Counted from the first letter of the stretch, positions 18,238 through 28,050 are shown. The stretch is DNA of 55,120 bases from Vulcanisaeta distributa JCM 11217 (GCF_001316005.1 NZ_BBBJ01000013.1:1-55120); one strand, 5' to 3'. Numbers and translations: made by a program. The notes: a model not told the origin generated them from the sequence alone.

Positions 18238-20133
18238 TTACCTTCTTCTCCTTCTTACGGCTAGCCATGCTACAATCGCTATTATTATGACTATAACAAC
18301 CACAATAATTATTATCGTCATAAGTAATGATGAACTAATGGAAACAGCAGGCTTTGGCTTAACGGCAGATACAGGCTTCAGCCCAAGCACAACCCACACC
18401 TCACCAGAGCCAGACCAGGGTGACGGCCACGCAACTCCTGGGTTGTTCTGATTAGGCCAACCGACCCAGTACTTAGTTGAGTATCCGTACCATGCCGAAC
18501 CATATACCAATGGTATAACGGGAACAGTTTGTAGGAATATCTCCTCAAGCCTTGAGTAAAGTGGTAATACGGCGCTTAAGTTACTTGGGTTGGTATACAT
18601 TAATTGCTGAACCAACAGGTTGTATGTTAAGTTATTAAATCTCTCGAAGTCACACCAAGCAATGGTTGGCGAAACGCAGCCCCAGTAGTATCCCCAGTTA
18701 TTAAAGTATGTCACTGGTAAAAGACCTGATGGGTTCCATAGAGCTGCTTGGAATTGACCGGTCTGAAGATCTGACCAGAATGTTGACCAACTAGGCGTAA
18801 CAACGGTTGCGTCAATACCAACGGCCTGTAGCATCTCGGCTATTAACTCTGCCTGTTCATCCCAATCAGTCCAACCTGCCGGTGCCATTATTGTTAATGA
18901 AAGTACCGTACCATTTGGCGTCACCCAATAACCTTGCGCATTCTTATGGAATCCTAAGCTCTCAAATATCGCTATAGATTCATTTGGGTCATAGTACCAA
19001 CCATATTCCTTAAGTATTGTTGTATTAATGACCTCCTGGAAGTATGGACCGAAGGCGTTGAATAACTCCGTGGTTGGGCCTGGCCATGCGCCATCAGGAG
19101 CCTCTTGGTTATTCTCAGCAATAACGGCTAATTCTGTCGTGTTTATTGCAAATGCGACTGCCCTTCTAACTGCTGGTATGTCCCATGGATACTGCTGGTA
19201 ATTAATCCATAGGGCAACCACATTTATTGGTACTTGATACGGCGGGTGCGTATAGAATGTATAGAAGCTCTCATTATAATACTGCCAAACATTCATTATA
19301 AAGAAGCCATTCCAATCAAGCATTCCCTGGGCAATTAATGAAGGCGCTTGAACGTTGCTTGTCGCAACCATACTGACTACGTACTCAGGTGGGTAATCCG
19401 GGTTTATACCAAAGACACTCCAACCCCACCAATTCGGATTCTTTATGTAGACCTGCTCAGTATCGCTATAGTAATAGCCTTCGTATGGCCCATCGCTTAT
19501 TGTGTATGGTGGCGAGGTTGCTGGTGGGTTTGTCCACGTACATGGATTAGAAACACTCGACCAGACACTGGCTGGTACCACCTGCATATCCGTTAATATC
19601 TCCTGGTAAAGGGCATACCAATTAATTTTGCCAACGAACACCAACATGACTGATGTCTGATTAAGGGCAACGGCATTTTTCAATGCACCAGTCCAGGTAC
19701 CCCATACCCAACTCCACCTTGTGCATGTATAATTCTTACCTAATTCAAGTGTAAATACTACGTCTTGAGCCGTAACTGGTTGTCCATTTGACCACGTGGC
19801 TTGCGGCCTAAGGTTAATTATAACTGCCGTTGAATTGTACACACTCATTGATTGAGCGAGCAAGGGAATCAATGAATCGTTGAATGGATCGTAAGTAAAC
19901 AGCGTTAAATAGACGAGATATAACTCCTCACTTGTTGGCGGGTAAACTATTGGATTAAAGCCATTACTTGGTGGCGACCACATCGCACCACCTATGTATA
20001 ATGTCTCATTTCTTGGAAAGGTCAATGTTTGTTGGGCATAGCTCCTTGGTATTGAGATAAGTACTAATACGAGCGCTATAACTAAGGTGATTGTTGCTAT
20101 TAGTACGTATTTACGAGACACTTTGCTTAGCAT
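18238..20133 (-). CDS. ABC transporter substrate-binding protein, family 5 (Opp/Dpp type)
   Basis: A 631-residue extracellular binding protein. An N-terminal signal segment (YVLIATITLVIALVLVLISI) precedes the SBP family 5 body, with IYPPTSEELYLVYLTLFTYD-like lobes, WSNGQPVTAQDVVFTLELGK (the family signature) and IPAVRRAVAFAINTTELA. It ends in a membrane helix (TIIIIVVVIVIIIAIVAWL) and Arg-rich anchor, so it is tethered to the membrane, as is common in archaea. Oligosaccharides as well as peptides are bound by this class in Crenarchaea; the divergent permease and ATPase genes and the following GH12 and GH5-like genes suggest beta-glucan oligosaccharides. A TATA-like TATTTAAAT lies about 30 nt upstream, next to the palindrome at 20171-20210. 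Confidence 0.88.
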   Translation of the reverse strand: MLSKVSRKYVLIATITLVIALVLVLISIPRSYAQQTLTFPRNETLYIGGAMWSPPSNGFNPIVYPPTSEELYLVYLTLFTYDPFNDSLIPLLAQSMSVYNSTAVIINLRPQATWSNGQPVTAQDVVFTLELGKNYTCTRWSWVWGTWTGALKNAVALNQTSVMLVFVGKINWYALYQEILTDMQVVPASVWSSVSNPCTWTNPPATSPPYTISDGPYEGYYYSDTEQVYIKNPNWWGWSVFGINPDYPPEYVVSMVATSNVQAPSLIAQGMLDWNGFFIMNVWQYYNESFYTFYTHPPYQVPINVVALWINYQQYPWDIPAVRRAVAFAINTTELAVIAENNQEAPDGAWPGPTTELFNAFGPYFQEVINTTILKEYGWYYDPNESIAIFESLGFHKNAQGYWVTPNGTVLSLTIMAPAGWTDWDEQAELIAEMLQAVGIDATVVTPSWSTFWSDLQTGQFQAALWNPSGLLPVTYFNNWGYYWGCVSPTIAWCDFERFNNLTYNLLVQQLMYTNPSNLSAVLPLYSRLEEIFLQTVPVIPLVYGSAWYGYSTKYWVGWPNQNNPGVAWPSPWSGSGEVWVVLGLKPVSAVKPKPAVSISSSLLMTIIIIVVVIVIIIAIVAWLAVRRRRR

Positions 20134-20170
20134 CGGAGAATTTGTACATATAGTAAAGGCATTTAAATAT

Positions 20171-20210
20171 TAGGGGGGGTACTATGGGTATACCCATAGT
20201 ACCTCTAATA
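20171..20210. promoter_or_regulatory. Long palindromic operator in a divergent promoter
   Basis: The core 20178-20203 is a perfect 26-nt palindrome with half-site GGTACTATGGGTA. If the run of seven G at 20173-20179 is read as four, the arms extend to 20 bp each with a single mismatch (TTAG on the left, CTAA on the right). The site lies 25-45 nt upstream of the binding-protein start at 20133 and about 70 nt upstream of the permease start at 20272, between both TATA-like elements. It is probably the operator for a regulator of the sugar-transport locus; no regulator gene is adjacent. Confidence 0.65.
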
Positions 20211-20271
20211 CCCTTAATTACTAATTTTACTAACTAAAGCTTAAAAGCGTTTAATGAACTAATTATTGATT

Positions 20272-21285
20272 ATGGTTGCTACTTATGTTCGATATTTAGT
20301 TAGGAGATTTTTTGTCTACGTATTAATTTGGTTCGTGGCTAATAGTCTCGTGTTTTTACTACCTAGGTTATTGCCAATAAATGTTGCTAATATAATAGTT
20401 GGTAGGTTAGAAAGCGCTGCCATTGGTTCAGCGGGAACCTACTCGCCCCCCCAGGCTCTTCAGAAGCTATATAATTTTGTTTATCAATATTTTGGGTTGA
20501 ACCAATCCTTATATATTCAATTCATTGATTATTGGAAGGGTATTTTTCAGGGCAATTTCGGTATTTCTGCATGGCTGTTTCCTGAACCAGTTATTAAAAT
20601 AATAAGTGGTATCGTATTTTACGACCTTGCGCTGCTTATTCCAGCAATATTCCTTGGATTTTGGGCTGGTAATAAGCTTGGCGCCATAGCCGCCTTCAAT
20701 AGGCATGTTGATAGAATATTAATGCCCATCCTATACTTCATTGCATATTCGCCATACTATTGGTTCGCAATGCTGTTGATAACGGTCTTTACATTCTATC
20801 TAAAATTACTTCCATCAACATTCACGTCAGAATACACATTCGTAATGCCGACACTTACATGGAGCTTTATATCAACATTCCTTAAGGAGTGGATATTACC
20901 ATTCTTATCGGTATTTCTGGTATCCATTGGACAGTGGGCCATTGGCATGAGGGCCAACATAGTTAGTGAGCTTGGTAGTAATTATATAACCTATGCTGAG
21001 TCCTTGGGCATTAGGTACGATATTATTAGGAATTATGCCTATAGAAATGCGTCATTACCTCAATATTCAGGCCTAGCTATTAACCTGGGCTTAATTTTCG
21101 TCAGCGCCGGCGCTGTGGAGTTCATATTTATGTATCCAGGGATGGGTTGGATCATTTGGAATGCCATAACAAACCTTGATTACTTCTTAATGGAGGGTGC
21201 CTTGTTCTACGTGATAACCATGGTAGTAATTGCAAACTTTCTAATTGAGATTGTCTATGTTATTATTGATCCAAGGGTGAGGTAG
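20272..21285 (+). CDS. ABC transporter permease, DppB/OppB type
   Basis: This protein of about 337 residues starts VATYVRYLVRRFFVYVLIWF, the typical first helix of OppB/DppB-type permeases. It carries the EAA loop (YITYAESLGIRYDIIRNYAY, then RNASLPQ) that contacts the ATPases, and ends IVYVIIDPRVR, as usual for the family. About six membrane helices. A TATA-like GCTTAAAAGC (20239-20248) is about 26 nt before the ATG at 20272; a TTG six bases earlier is less likely. It is the first gene of a tight operon of two permeases, two ATPases and GH12. A C7 at 20455-20461 adds a Pro in YSPPQAL. Confidence 0.9.
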   Translation: MVATYVRYLVRRFFVYVLIWFVANSLVFLLPRLLPINVANIIVGRLESAAIGSAGTYSPPQALQKLYNFVYQYFGLNQSLYIQFIDYWKGIFQGNFGISAWLFPEPVIKIISGIVFYDLALLIPAIFLGFWAGNKLGAIAAFNRHVDRILMPILYFIAYSPYYWFAMLLITVFTFYLKLLPSTFTSEYTFVMPTLTWSFISTFLKEWILPFLSVFLVSIGQWAIGMRANIVSELGSNYITYAESLGIRYDIIRNYAYRNASLPQYSGLAINLGLIFVSAGAVEFIFMYPGMGWIIWNAITNLDYFLMEGALFYVITMVVIANFLIEIVYVIIDPRVR

Positions 21286-21291
21286 GTACAT

Positions 21292-22159
21292 ATGCCTGAG
21301 GCCAGTGAGATTAAGTCATTATTTAGATCAATATTTAGTGATAGGTCGTTTTTAACAGGCTTTATAATGTTCCTTCCAGTGATTATACTAGCGATAATAG
21401 GCCCAATAATCGCGCCATACAAACACCCAGATGCCGTTGTTGGTCCGCCTGGTGTTCCACCAAGTTCGCATTATCTCCTTGGCACGACACTCTACGGGCA
21501 GGATGTATGGAGTCAGTTATTATTCGCTACGCCGGCGACGTTGATTATCGCTGCTATGGCTGGTGCGATAGCGACCGCAATAGGCGTAGTCCTGGGGGGG
21601 TTATAGCTGGTTATTTCGGCAGAACGATTAATGACATCATTAATTTCTTCACGAACTTATTCATTGCAATACCCGTTACTTTATTCGTTATGATACTTTC
21701 GCTCGTCATTGGACCTAAAATATCGAATTTATTAGTAGCTATACTCACAGGATTATTTAGTTGGAGCTGGACTGTCAGGGCTGTTGATCCTATGACGAGG
21801 AGTATAAAAGCTCGTGACTTCATAAATGTGGCTAGGCTTAATGGTAGTGATTCATTCGAGATAGCCTTTGGCGAGATTTTACCTGTTATACTACCGTATG
21901 TCGTCATCGTATATATAATCCAATTTAATGCCGCAATAATGACCATAGTAACGCTTAACTTATTTGGTATTGGATCCCTCTCAATAGCGACATGGGGGGG
22001 CACCATGCTTTATTGGTCCGTCATTGCGACAGCATTCGCTTACGGTATTTGGTGGTGGTATGTACCGCCTGGTTTCTTAACTGCTTGGACAACATTAGCA
22101 TTAATATTAATGGTTAGAGGGTTAAACAAAATATTTAATCCAAGATTAAGGGGGGGTGA
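21292..22159 (+). CDS. ABC transporter permease, DppC/OppC type (one apparent frameshift)
   Basis: The N-terminal piece (IFSDRSFLTGFIMFLPVIIL, then HYLLGTTLYGQDVWSQLLFA) and the C-terminal piece (AGYFGRTINDIINFFTNLFI, then SIKARDFINVARLNGSD, the EAA loop) are joined at the G run 21594-21600, which is one base short of in-frame VLG.VIAG. The product is about 289 residues with six helices. At the 3' end the G run 22150-22156 also appears one short: as written the frame continues into the next ATPase without a stop, while one more G would give RLR..G and a TGA at 22157-22159 just before that gene's ATG. So the apparent permease-ATPase fusion is probably not real. Confidence 0.85.
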
Positions 22160-22163
22160 TTTA

Positions 22164-23159
22164 ATGTCTGAGAACATATTAAGTGTTGATGGGTTAAAAG
22201 CTTATTACTTTCTTGAAAACGGTCTTTCCGTCAAAGCCGTCGATGATGTCTCATTTACCGTTAATGAGAATGATGTTTTAGGAATTGTTGGCGAAAGTGG
22301 TTCAGGAAAGAGCACACTCGCCATAGCCATTTCAGCATTAACTAAACCACCCCCCCTCAGGATTGTGAATGGTAAGGTATTGTTTAAGGGCACGGACATA
22401 CTTAAACTGGATAATGAGGAACTGAGAAGAATACGCATGAAGCACATATCATTAATTCCTCAGTTTGCAATGGATGCCCTTAATCCAACCATAACGATTA
22501 AGCGGTTACTTAGGGATGCCCTTAAATCCCATATTGATAGTGATGAAAAGATTGAGGAAATAATGAATTCCAGAGTTCCTGAGCGATTATCAATGATAGG
22601 CCTTCCAAAGTGGGTCCTTGATAGATACCCCTTCGAGTTATCAGGTGGTATGAGACAGAGGGTCAGTATCATGATAAGCACGATACTTGACCCGGATCTC
22701 TTAATTGCTGACGAACCAACTTCATCGCTTGATGTAGTCACGCAAAGATTAGTTATTCAATTCCTAAATGAATTAGTTGAATCACGTAGAGTCAAGTCAA
22801 TGCTCTTCATAACACATGATATTGGTGTAATCGCACAACTAGCTAATAGAATTGGAGTAATGTATGCCGGTAAGCTTATTGAAGTTGGTAATGCCAACGA
22901 CATACTTAAGGAGCCGCTACATCCATATACCAAGGCACTGATCATGTCAATACCCAAATACGGCACTAACATAAATAAGATTAGATTGAAAGGACTTAAG
23001 GGCGAACCGCCAAGCTTGGTGAACCCGCCTAAGGGTTGCCGCTTCTACGATAGATGCCCTTACAGGATGGATATTTGCAGGGAGAAGGAACCACCATTTG
23101 TTAAGGTGGGTTCTACCATGGTTGCATGCTGGTTATTCGCTAAGGGTGGTGATCAATGA
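22164..23159 (+). CDS. ABC transporter ATPase, DppD/OppD type
   Basis: About 331 residues from ATG 22164. Walker A is GIVGESGSGKSTLAIAI, the Q loop LIPQFAMDALNPT, the ABC signature LSGGMRQRVSI, Walker B LLIADEPTSSLD and the H loop FITHDIGV. The C-terminal oligopeptide-transporter extension has a Cys-rich motif (GCRFYDRCPYRMDICREKEP) that in this family can bind an iron-sulfur cluster. It powers uptake through the two upstream permeases. A G-rich stretch before the ATG can act as ribosome binding site. The C7 at 22350-22356 adds a Pro. It overlaps the next ATPase gene by four bases (ATGA). Confidence 0.93.
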   Translation: MSENILSVDGLKAYYFLENGLSVKAVDDVSFTVNENDVLGIVGESGSGKSTLAIAISALTKPPPLRIVNGKVLFKGTDILKLDNEELRRIRMKHISLIPQFAMDALNPTITIKRLLRDALKSHIDSDEKIEEIMNSRVPERLSMIGLPKWVLDRYPFELSGGMRQRVSIMISTILDPDLLIADEPTSSLDVVTQRLVIQFLNELVESRRVKSMLFITHDIGVIAQLANRIGVMYAGKLIEVGNANDILKEPLHPYTKALIMSIPKYGTNINKIRLKGLKGEPPSLVNPPKGCRFYDRCPYRMDICREKEPPFVKVGSTMVACWLFAKGGDQ

Positions 23160-24135
23160 CTGAACTCATATATGAAGTTAAGAATTTAACAAAGGTGTTT
23201 GAGACTGGTTTCTTCCGTACTAGTAAGATCGTGGCTCTTAATGACGTTACATTTAATGTTAGTAAGGGCGATGTATTATCGATCGTTGGCGAGAGCGGTT
23301 CTGGAAAGTCAACATTAGCTAAAATATTACTTAAGCTAGAGAAGCCGACAAGTGGTAAGATACTTTATAAGGGGGGGGTTGATTTAAGTGAAATAGATAA
23401 TAGAAGGTATTGGAGAGAAGTACAGGCCGTATTTCAGGATCCATACGCATCATTTAATCCTGTTCATAAGGTGGACCACGTACTTAAGGCACCACTTAAG
23501 AACTACTTTGATCATCTTAGTGAACGTGATATCTATAACCGTATTAAAGAAACCCTTGAATTTGTTGGATTAAGGGCAAGCGAGACTCTTGGTAAGTATC
23601 CACATCAATTCTCTGGTGGTCAATTACAAAGAATAATGATTGCGAGGGCGCTTTTAGTTGATCCTGAGGTTTTAATAGCGGATGAGCCCGTCTCCATGAT
23701 AGATGCGTCGCTTAGGATTGAGATTCTGAATTTACTTCATGATATAAATGTTAAGAAGGGAATAACAATTCTGTTTATTACTCATGACCTATCGCTTGCA
23801 TCCTACATAAGTAATAAGATACTTGTGCTTTATAGAGGGGGGAAATCATGGAGTATGGTGATTCTGAGGAGATTATCGAGAATTCATTGCATCCATATAC
23901 TCAATTATTAATGTCCTCAATACCCCCCCAGGTTGATAGGAAGTTTGATAGGAAATTGGAAATTGAATTAGAAAAGATAGAGGAGGTAAACCTCGTTGGT
24001 TGTGTATTTCAGCCTAGATGCCCATATGCACGTGACGTATGCATTAACGTAAAGCCGAAGATAGTCAATGTAAAGCCGAATCATTTAGTGCGTTGCCACT
24101 TATATGGAGAAAGCCCCAGGGTTAACGGCGATTAA
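23156..24135 (+). CDS. ABC transporter ATPase, DppF/OppF type (one apparent frameshift)
   Basis: Second nucleotide-binding subunit of the Opp-type transporter, about 327 residues. Walker A is SIVGESGSGKSTLAKIL, Q loop AVFQDPYASFNPV, signature QFSGGQLQRIMIARALL, Walker B VLIADEPVSMID, H loop FITHDLSLA. The frame breaks at the G run 23837-23842: six G where seven (or four) would give LYRG.EIMEYGDSEEI and then HPYTQLLMSSIP with the family's Cys-rich tail (LVGCVFQPRCPYARDVC). The G run at 23371-23378 adds a Gly in frame. It overlaps DppD-type upstream and directly abuts GH12 downstream. Confidence 0.9.
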
Positions 24136-25131
24136 ATGACACCCATAAATCGTAAGTACATAATTATTTCTTCAATATTCACAATCATTATTGTCCTTAC
24201 TGTAATACTTATATTTTTCCTCACCGGCGAATTGGCATTAATGAATTCGAGAACAGTTAATTATAGGTGTATTTGTAGAGGGGGGCTATACATGCTTAAC
24301 TCTGAACTCTTCGCTGGAATTACCTGGGCCGTCTACGTATATAATGGCATGGGGTAATAACAAATATGAGATATACATAAACATGTGGAACCTAGCAAAC
24401 TTTAATAAGGGCTATGCAAAGATGACATATAATCCTAATAAGGGTGTACTTTGCTTTTATGCATTATTAAGTAATGTTTTATTGAAAAACCCAGAGAGCC
24501 AGGTCTGGGGGGGTTACCCAGAGATATTCCTCATTGGTAGAAGTCCGTGGCTTAAGTCTCCGATAAATGAGATAATTAATTTACCGCAGAGGATAAATGA
24601 TTTATTAAGTTCATACCCTAACCTAGGTATTTATGTAAACTATACATTAATGCATAGCCCATCAACACCTATGGATTGGGCATACGATATTTGGTTTCTT
24701 AAGAACCCAAACATAACTGGTGTTGGGCCAGGCGATGCTGAGATGATGATTTGGCTCTACTATAGTGGTTATAATACTCAATGGGCTTATACGGGTATTA
24801 ACGTTAATATACCGATTTACGTGAATGGAACCCTAATTAATGAAACCTTCATGGTACTGATAAACTGCAATCATGGAGCTGGTTGGACCTACATAGCCTT
24901 TGTCCCAGTCAATAATGGGTATAAAAGTGGTAATATTGGTGTGTGGTTGGCTCCGTTCCTTAACTACATGGTGACATTATTACCGCAGAAATGCCCATCA
25001 ATATGGCAAAGCCAGATAATGTTTCCAATCTATGGCTCATGGATATAGAGTTAGGCAGTGAGTTTGGTAATATGTACATTAATAGTGGCGAGATTTATTG
25101 GAGGATATACAATATCAGCATAGTTAAATGA
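24136..25131 (+). CDS. Glycoside hydrolase family 12, membrane-anchored endoglucanase (two apparent frameshifts)
   Basis: A signal anchor (YIIISSIFTIIIVLTVILIF) precedes a GH12 jelly-roll domain: YEIYINMWNLANF, then GGYPEIFLIGRSPW, AYDIWFLKNPNITGVGPGDA and EMMIWLYYSGYNTQ. The Glu of DAEMMIWL corresponds to the nucleophile. The acid/base Glu is found only after a break at 25025-25026 (CC for CCC), where the other frame gives LWLMDIELGSEFGNMYINSG and WRIYNISIVK before TGA at 25131. The N-terminal link is broken at the G run 24280-24285. With both corrections the protein is about 331 residues, like the Sulfolobus GH12 cellulases, which cut beta-1,4-glucans outside the cell at low pH and high temperature. 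Last gene of the transporter operon, which suggests that its products are imported. Confidence 0.83.
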
Positions 25132-25152
25132 TGATTCACGAATTTTTGTCCT

Positions 25153-26139
25153 CTAAGCTTCAATTAATTCCTCGATTCTCCTGATTGGCACTACGTTTTG
25201 GGCTAATAAACATATGCCCCCCCATAATGCATTTATTAATGATGGATAGGCATTTAATGAAGCATATATAATGCCTATTAAACTACCCAGTGACATTTCA
25301 TCGGTTCGTACCCTATAAATGCCTAAGCTGGATAGTAGTAAAGGTGTAACATATGCATACGCCAATGCTGACGACCAATACACCCTATCCCACTTTATTT
25401 GATTAGATATTCCGTTAATCCATTTACGTAATGAACCTCGGACCAAATTAACGTTGTTAGTGTCTCCCCCCCTGAGAAATTCCTCAACCCTATGTATGGA
25501 CTCGCTATACGCACTTCTCTCAATTTGTCTGGCGTTCTCCACACCCCCCCTGACATAAGGCTCGATAATCAACACCGACAGAGGTACAATAACTAATGCA
25601 ATACCTCCAATCAATGGGTCTAACTGCATTATTGTTATTATCGATGTCAACGCGGTAAGTATATTCGGCATAAAAGTATTATACATATTACCAATGTTCC
25701 ACATCACAAAGTCGATATCATTTACAATCCTACCAATTATATCATTAATATCAACATTATTTAACCTTCCAACATCATTATTACTAACCCTATTTATTAT
25801 CAATTCTTTAATATTAACAATAGCCTTAGCTATACTATTCCAAAAAGGCCTAAATAACCATTCAGATGATGCGTATAATAAGGATACAATCGTCATGGTA
25901 ATTATAAAATAAATAACGGAATTGGTGAGGAAGAATGAGGAATTTTCCTTAACCATTGAGTTAGTAAGTCTAGCCAATGCAATCGGTATTAAGTATCCAG
26001 AGGCGATCGCTCTTAATATATAAGATATTAGGGCTAAGGCAAAACCCATGTCGATTTCAGGCCTATGTACGTACAGAATATAAAAGCGGGCCGTACTTAG
26101 TAGTGCATTTATTAGTCCTGACCTTGATTTGTTAACCAT
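25153..26139 (-). CDS. Stand-alone ABC exporter membrane domain without ATPase
   Basis: A 328-residue protein that looks like one ABC type 1 exporter transmembrane domain with about six helices: GFALALISYILRAIASGYLI, VIYFIITMTIVSLLYASSEW, then LTALTSIITIMQLDPLIGGI and IALVIVPLSVLIIEPYV. The intracellular loop DINDIIGRIVNDIDFVMWNI matches coupling helices of such domains. It ends at RRIEELIEA, exactly where the nucleotide-binding domain normally begins, and no Walker motifs follow in any frame before the next gene. So it is either a naturally separate subunit or a relic. Three in-frame G7/C7 runs (25207, 25466, 25544) add Gly residues. It sits six bases after the GH5-like gene in the same operon. 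Confidence 0.65.
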   Translation of the reverse strand: MVNKSRSGLINALLSTARFYILYVHRPEIDMGFALALISYILRAIASGYLIPIALARLTNSMVKENSSFFLTNSVIYFIITMTIVSLLYASSEWLFRPFWNSIAKAIVNIKELIINRVSNNDVGRLNNVDINDIIGRIVNDIDFVMWNIGNMYNTFMPNILTALTSIITIMQLDPLIGGIALVIVPLSVLIIEPYVRGGVENARQIERSAYSESIHRVEEFLRGGDTNNVNLVRGSLRKWINGISNQIKWDRVYWSSALAYAYVTPLLLSSLGIYRVRTDEMSLGSLIGIIYASLNAYPSLINALWGGICLLAQNVVPIRRIEELIEA

Positions 26140-26145
26140 ACTTAA

Positions 26146-28050
26146 TCACTTAACCCTTAATACTAACCCTGATTTACGTTCAACGTTCACATTAATAAGG
26201 TTATCGTTCAGTTTCGCATCTCCAAGGCCTCCAACTCTTTCAATTCTACTCACATTATCATTTAGCTTAATGTTATCCATTACGTTATTTATGGAATGAT
26301 TAATTATGAATAGTAAATATTCATTATCTCCGTAAAATGTCTGAACCTCCAACTCAGGCAATGAGGAATAAGCTATTTGCCGAGCCCTCATCAAATCAAC
26401 AAGTGCTTTATAAAATGGTAGAATCTCCATGTATTTTCCTGTGACGGTGATTATGTATTCAAAGGGTATTACCGATAAAATGACAACGCCGTTACCTCTC
26501 CTGGTCATGAATACCACAGGTAAACCATCATTAAGCGTGGCTATTACAGTAGCGTCCGTAGGCCTAACCTCATATAGGTAAATGGGATTACCTATAGTTA
26601 TTGATATAGAGTCACCAGCCCTTAGTGACCCAAAGTCCTGCATAATGCTTATTTTAACGTTACCACTTATTACTCTGCCTTTACTTCCAGCCCACGATGA
26701 TGGCTTAACGCCAAATAATTCATCCCATAAGTGAGTTGGTGATTCGTGAAATGACTGTCTAAGTAACGATACATATAAATTGTTACCTGACTTAACATTA
26801 CTTAAGAGGTAATCCCATGTACTTGTTAATGCAAGAGGAATTGAAGGCATTATGATAAGACCATCACCAATCCTCTCCTGATCTAATTCATAAATAACCC
26901 TTACCTGTGTACCAACCATTGTTAATAAAATGTCTGATATAAGTACACTGCTATAGTCCTTATAGTTTACAAATTCATAATCTCTATACGCATAAAATGG
27001 AATTATTACCGTCACCTTTGGCATTCGTCTAAACCTATTATGTAATCCTAATTCTTCAAGATTAATAATAGTTTTTGAAAACTCCGATATAACGCTTGCG
27101 GCGGGTTTAGGTTTACCGAACTTATCAATTATCCCGAAGCCAAGTTCTAAAGGTCTCCATTCATATGGTGGATCCTTATCATTTATAAAATCTGTGAAGC
27201 ACCATATGAAGGCGCCTGAAGATTCATGTGCAATAGCCGTATATAGGACTTCGTTTATAAAATAAGCCTGCCATTCCTCGGGATACTGTAACGTGCTAAA
27301 GCCAAATTCCTCAAGGAGCACAGGTGATGAACCACCGTTAGACGCTAGGTCTAGGTGAGCGCCATATAAGTAACCATGCATTACTGGGTCATCATGATAA
27401 AAGTATAGGTGAGGACCTATGTAATCAACAATACCTCTAACATTTGGTTCCTCCTGCATGGGACCATAGAATACGTCACCAGACGATACTACATGATTGG
27501 GATCAATTCTCTTTATTACGCCTGTTACGGCAGATAAAAATGCTAAGGCTCTATCTCTGGTTTCTGGCCTTTTGAATAGGCTTATTTCATTCGTTAATAT
27601 CCAGCCACCCAATGCCTCATGATCTTTTAACACACTCACTACATTTATCACAAACTGTATGAACCTAGTAATTGATTCTTCATCGTAAGGATCTCCATTC
27701 ACGAGGAAAGGCACCTTCCAATTTCTACCACTCATGTGGCCCACGAATAATGTTGGAAATCCAATTATACCATATTCCTTAAGTAAATCCATGAACTCCT
27801 TAAGCTTTCTCACCGAGTCTTCATTGATGTTTCCATAATTGTCTACGAAATCCTCAGCAATAATAAAGAACCTTACTGCACGAATGCCAAGGCTCCTCAT
27901 CATATCTAATTCATTACGGATATCATCTACATTCCACTTACTCCACATCTTTATATTTGACCTTCTTGGAAAATAATTAACGCCAAGCAAGAATTTAATA
28001 TCGTTATTATTTAAGCAAATAAACTTACCGCACTTCGAAGTCTTCGGCAT
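26146..28050 (-). CDS. GH5-like (clan A) beta-glycoside hydrolase
   Basis: A 634-residue protein without signal peptide. The first 340 residues form a TIM barrel of the GH5/mannanase type: FLLGVNYFPRRSNIKMW, IRAVRFFIIAEDFVDNYG, GGWILTNEISLFKRP with the probable acid/base Glu, YIGPHLYFYHDDP, and SSPVLLEEFGFSTLQYP with the probable nucleophile Glu. The remainder has a glutamine-amidotransferase-like second domain (VTVIIPFYAYRDYEFVNY) and a beta-rich C-terminus, an arrangement seen in archaeal and Thermotoga mannanase or mannosidase-like proteins. It would trim imported oligosaccharides in the cytoplasm. It is codirectional with the ABC membrane-domain gene and convergent with GH12. Confidence 0.75.
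   Translation of the reverse strand: MPKTSKCGKFICLNNNDIKFLLGVNYFPRRSNIKMWSKWNVDDIRNELDMMRSLGIRAVRFFIIAEDFVDNYGNINEDSVRKLKEFMDLLKEYGIIGFPTLFVGHMSGRNWKVPFLVNGDPYDEESITRFIQFVINVVSVLKDHEALGGWILTNEISLFKRPETRDRALAFLSAVTGVIKRIDPNHVVSSGDVFYGPMQEEPNVRGIVDYIGPHLYFYHDDPVMHGYLYGAHLDLASNGGSSPVLLEEFGFSTLQYPEEWQAYFINEVLYTAIAHESSGAFIWCFTDFINDKDPPYEWRPLELGFGIIDKFGKPKPAASVISEFSKTIINLEELGLHNRFRRMPKVTVIIPFYAYRDYEFVNYKDYSSVLISDILLTMVGTQVRVIYELDQERIGDGLIIMPSIPLALTSTWDYLLSNVKSGNNLYVSLLRQSFHESPTHLWDELFGVKPSSWAGSKGRVISGNVKISIMQDFGSLRAGDSISITIGNPIYLYEVRPTDATVIATLNDGLPVVFMTRRGNGVVILSVIPFEYIITVTGKYMEILPFYKALVDLMRARQIAYSSLPELEVQTFYGDNEYLLFIINHSINNVMDNIKLNDNVSRIERVGGLGDAKLNDNLINVNVERKSGLVLRVK

Noticed and set aside
22164..23159. 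A natural permease-ATPase fusion protein
   Set aside because: The fusion depends on a single seven-G run that also looks one short, and the normal stop, G-rich site and ATG are all present when one base is restored.
25127..25180. Second C/D-box RNA (ATGATGA to CTGA)
   Set aside because: It overlaps the ends of two coding genes and has no D' or C' boxes in between.
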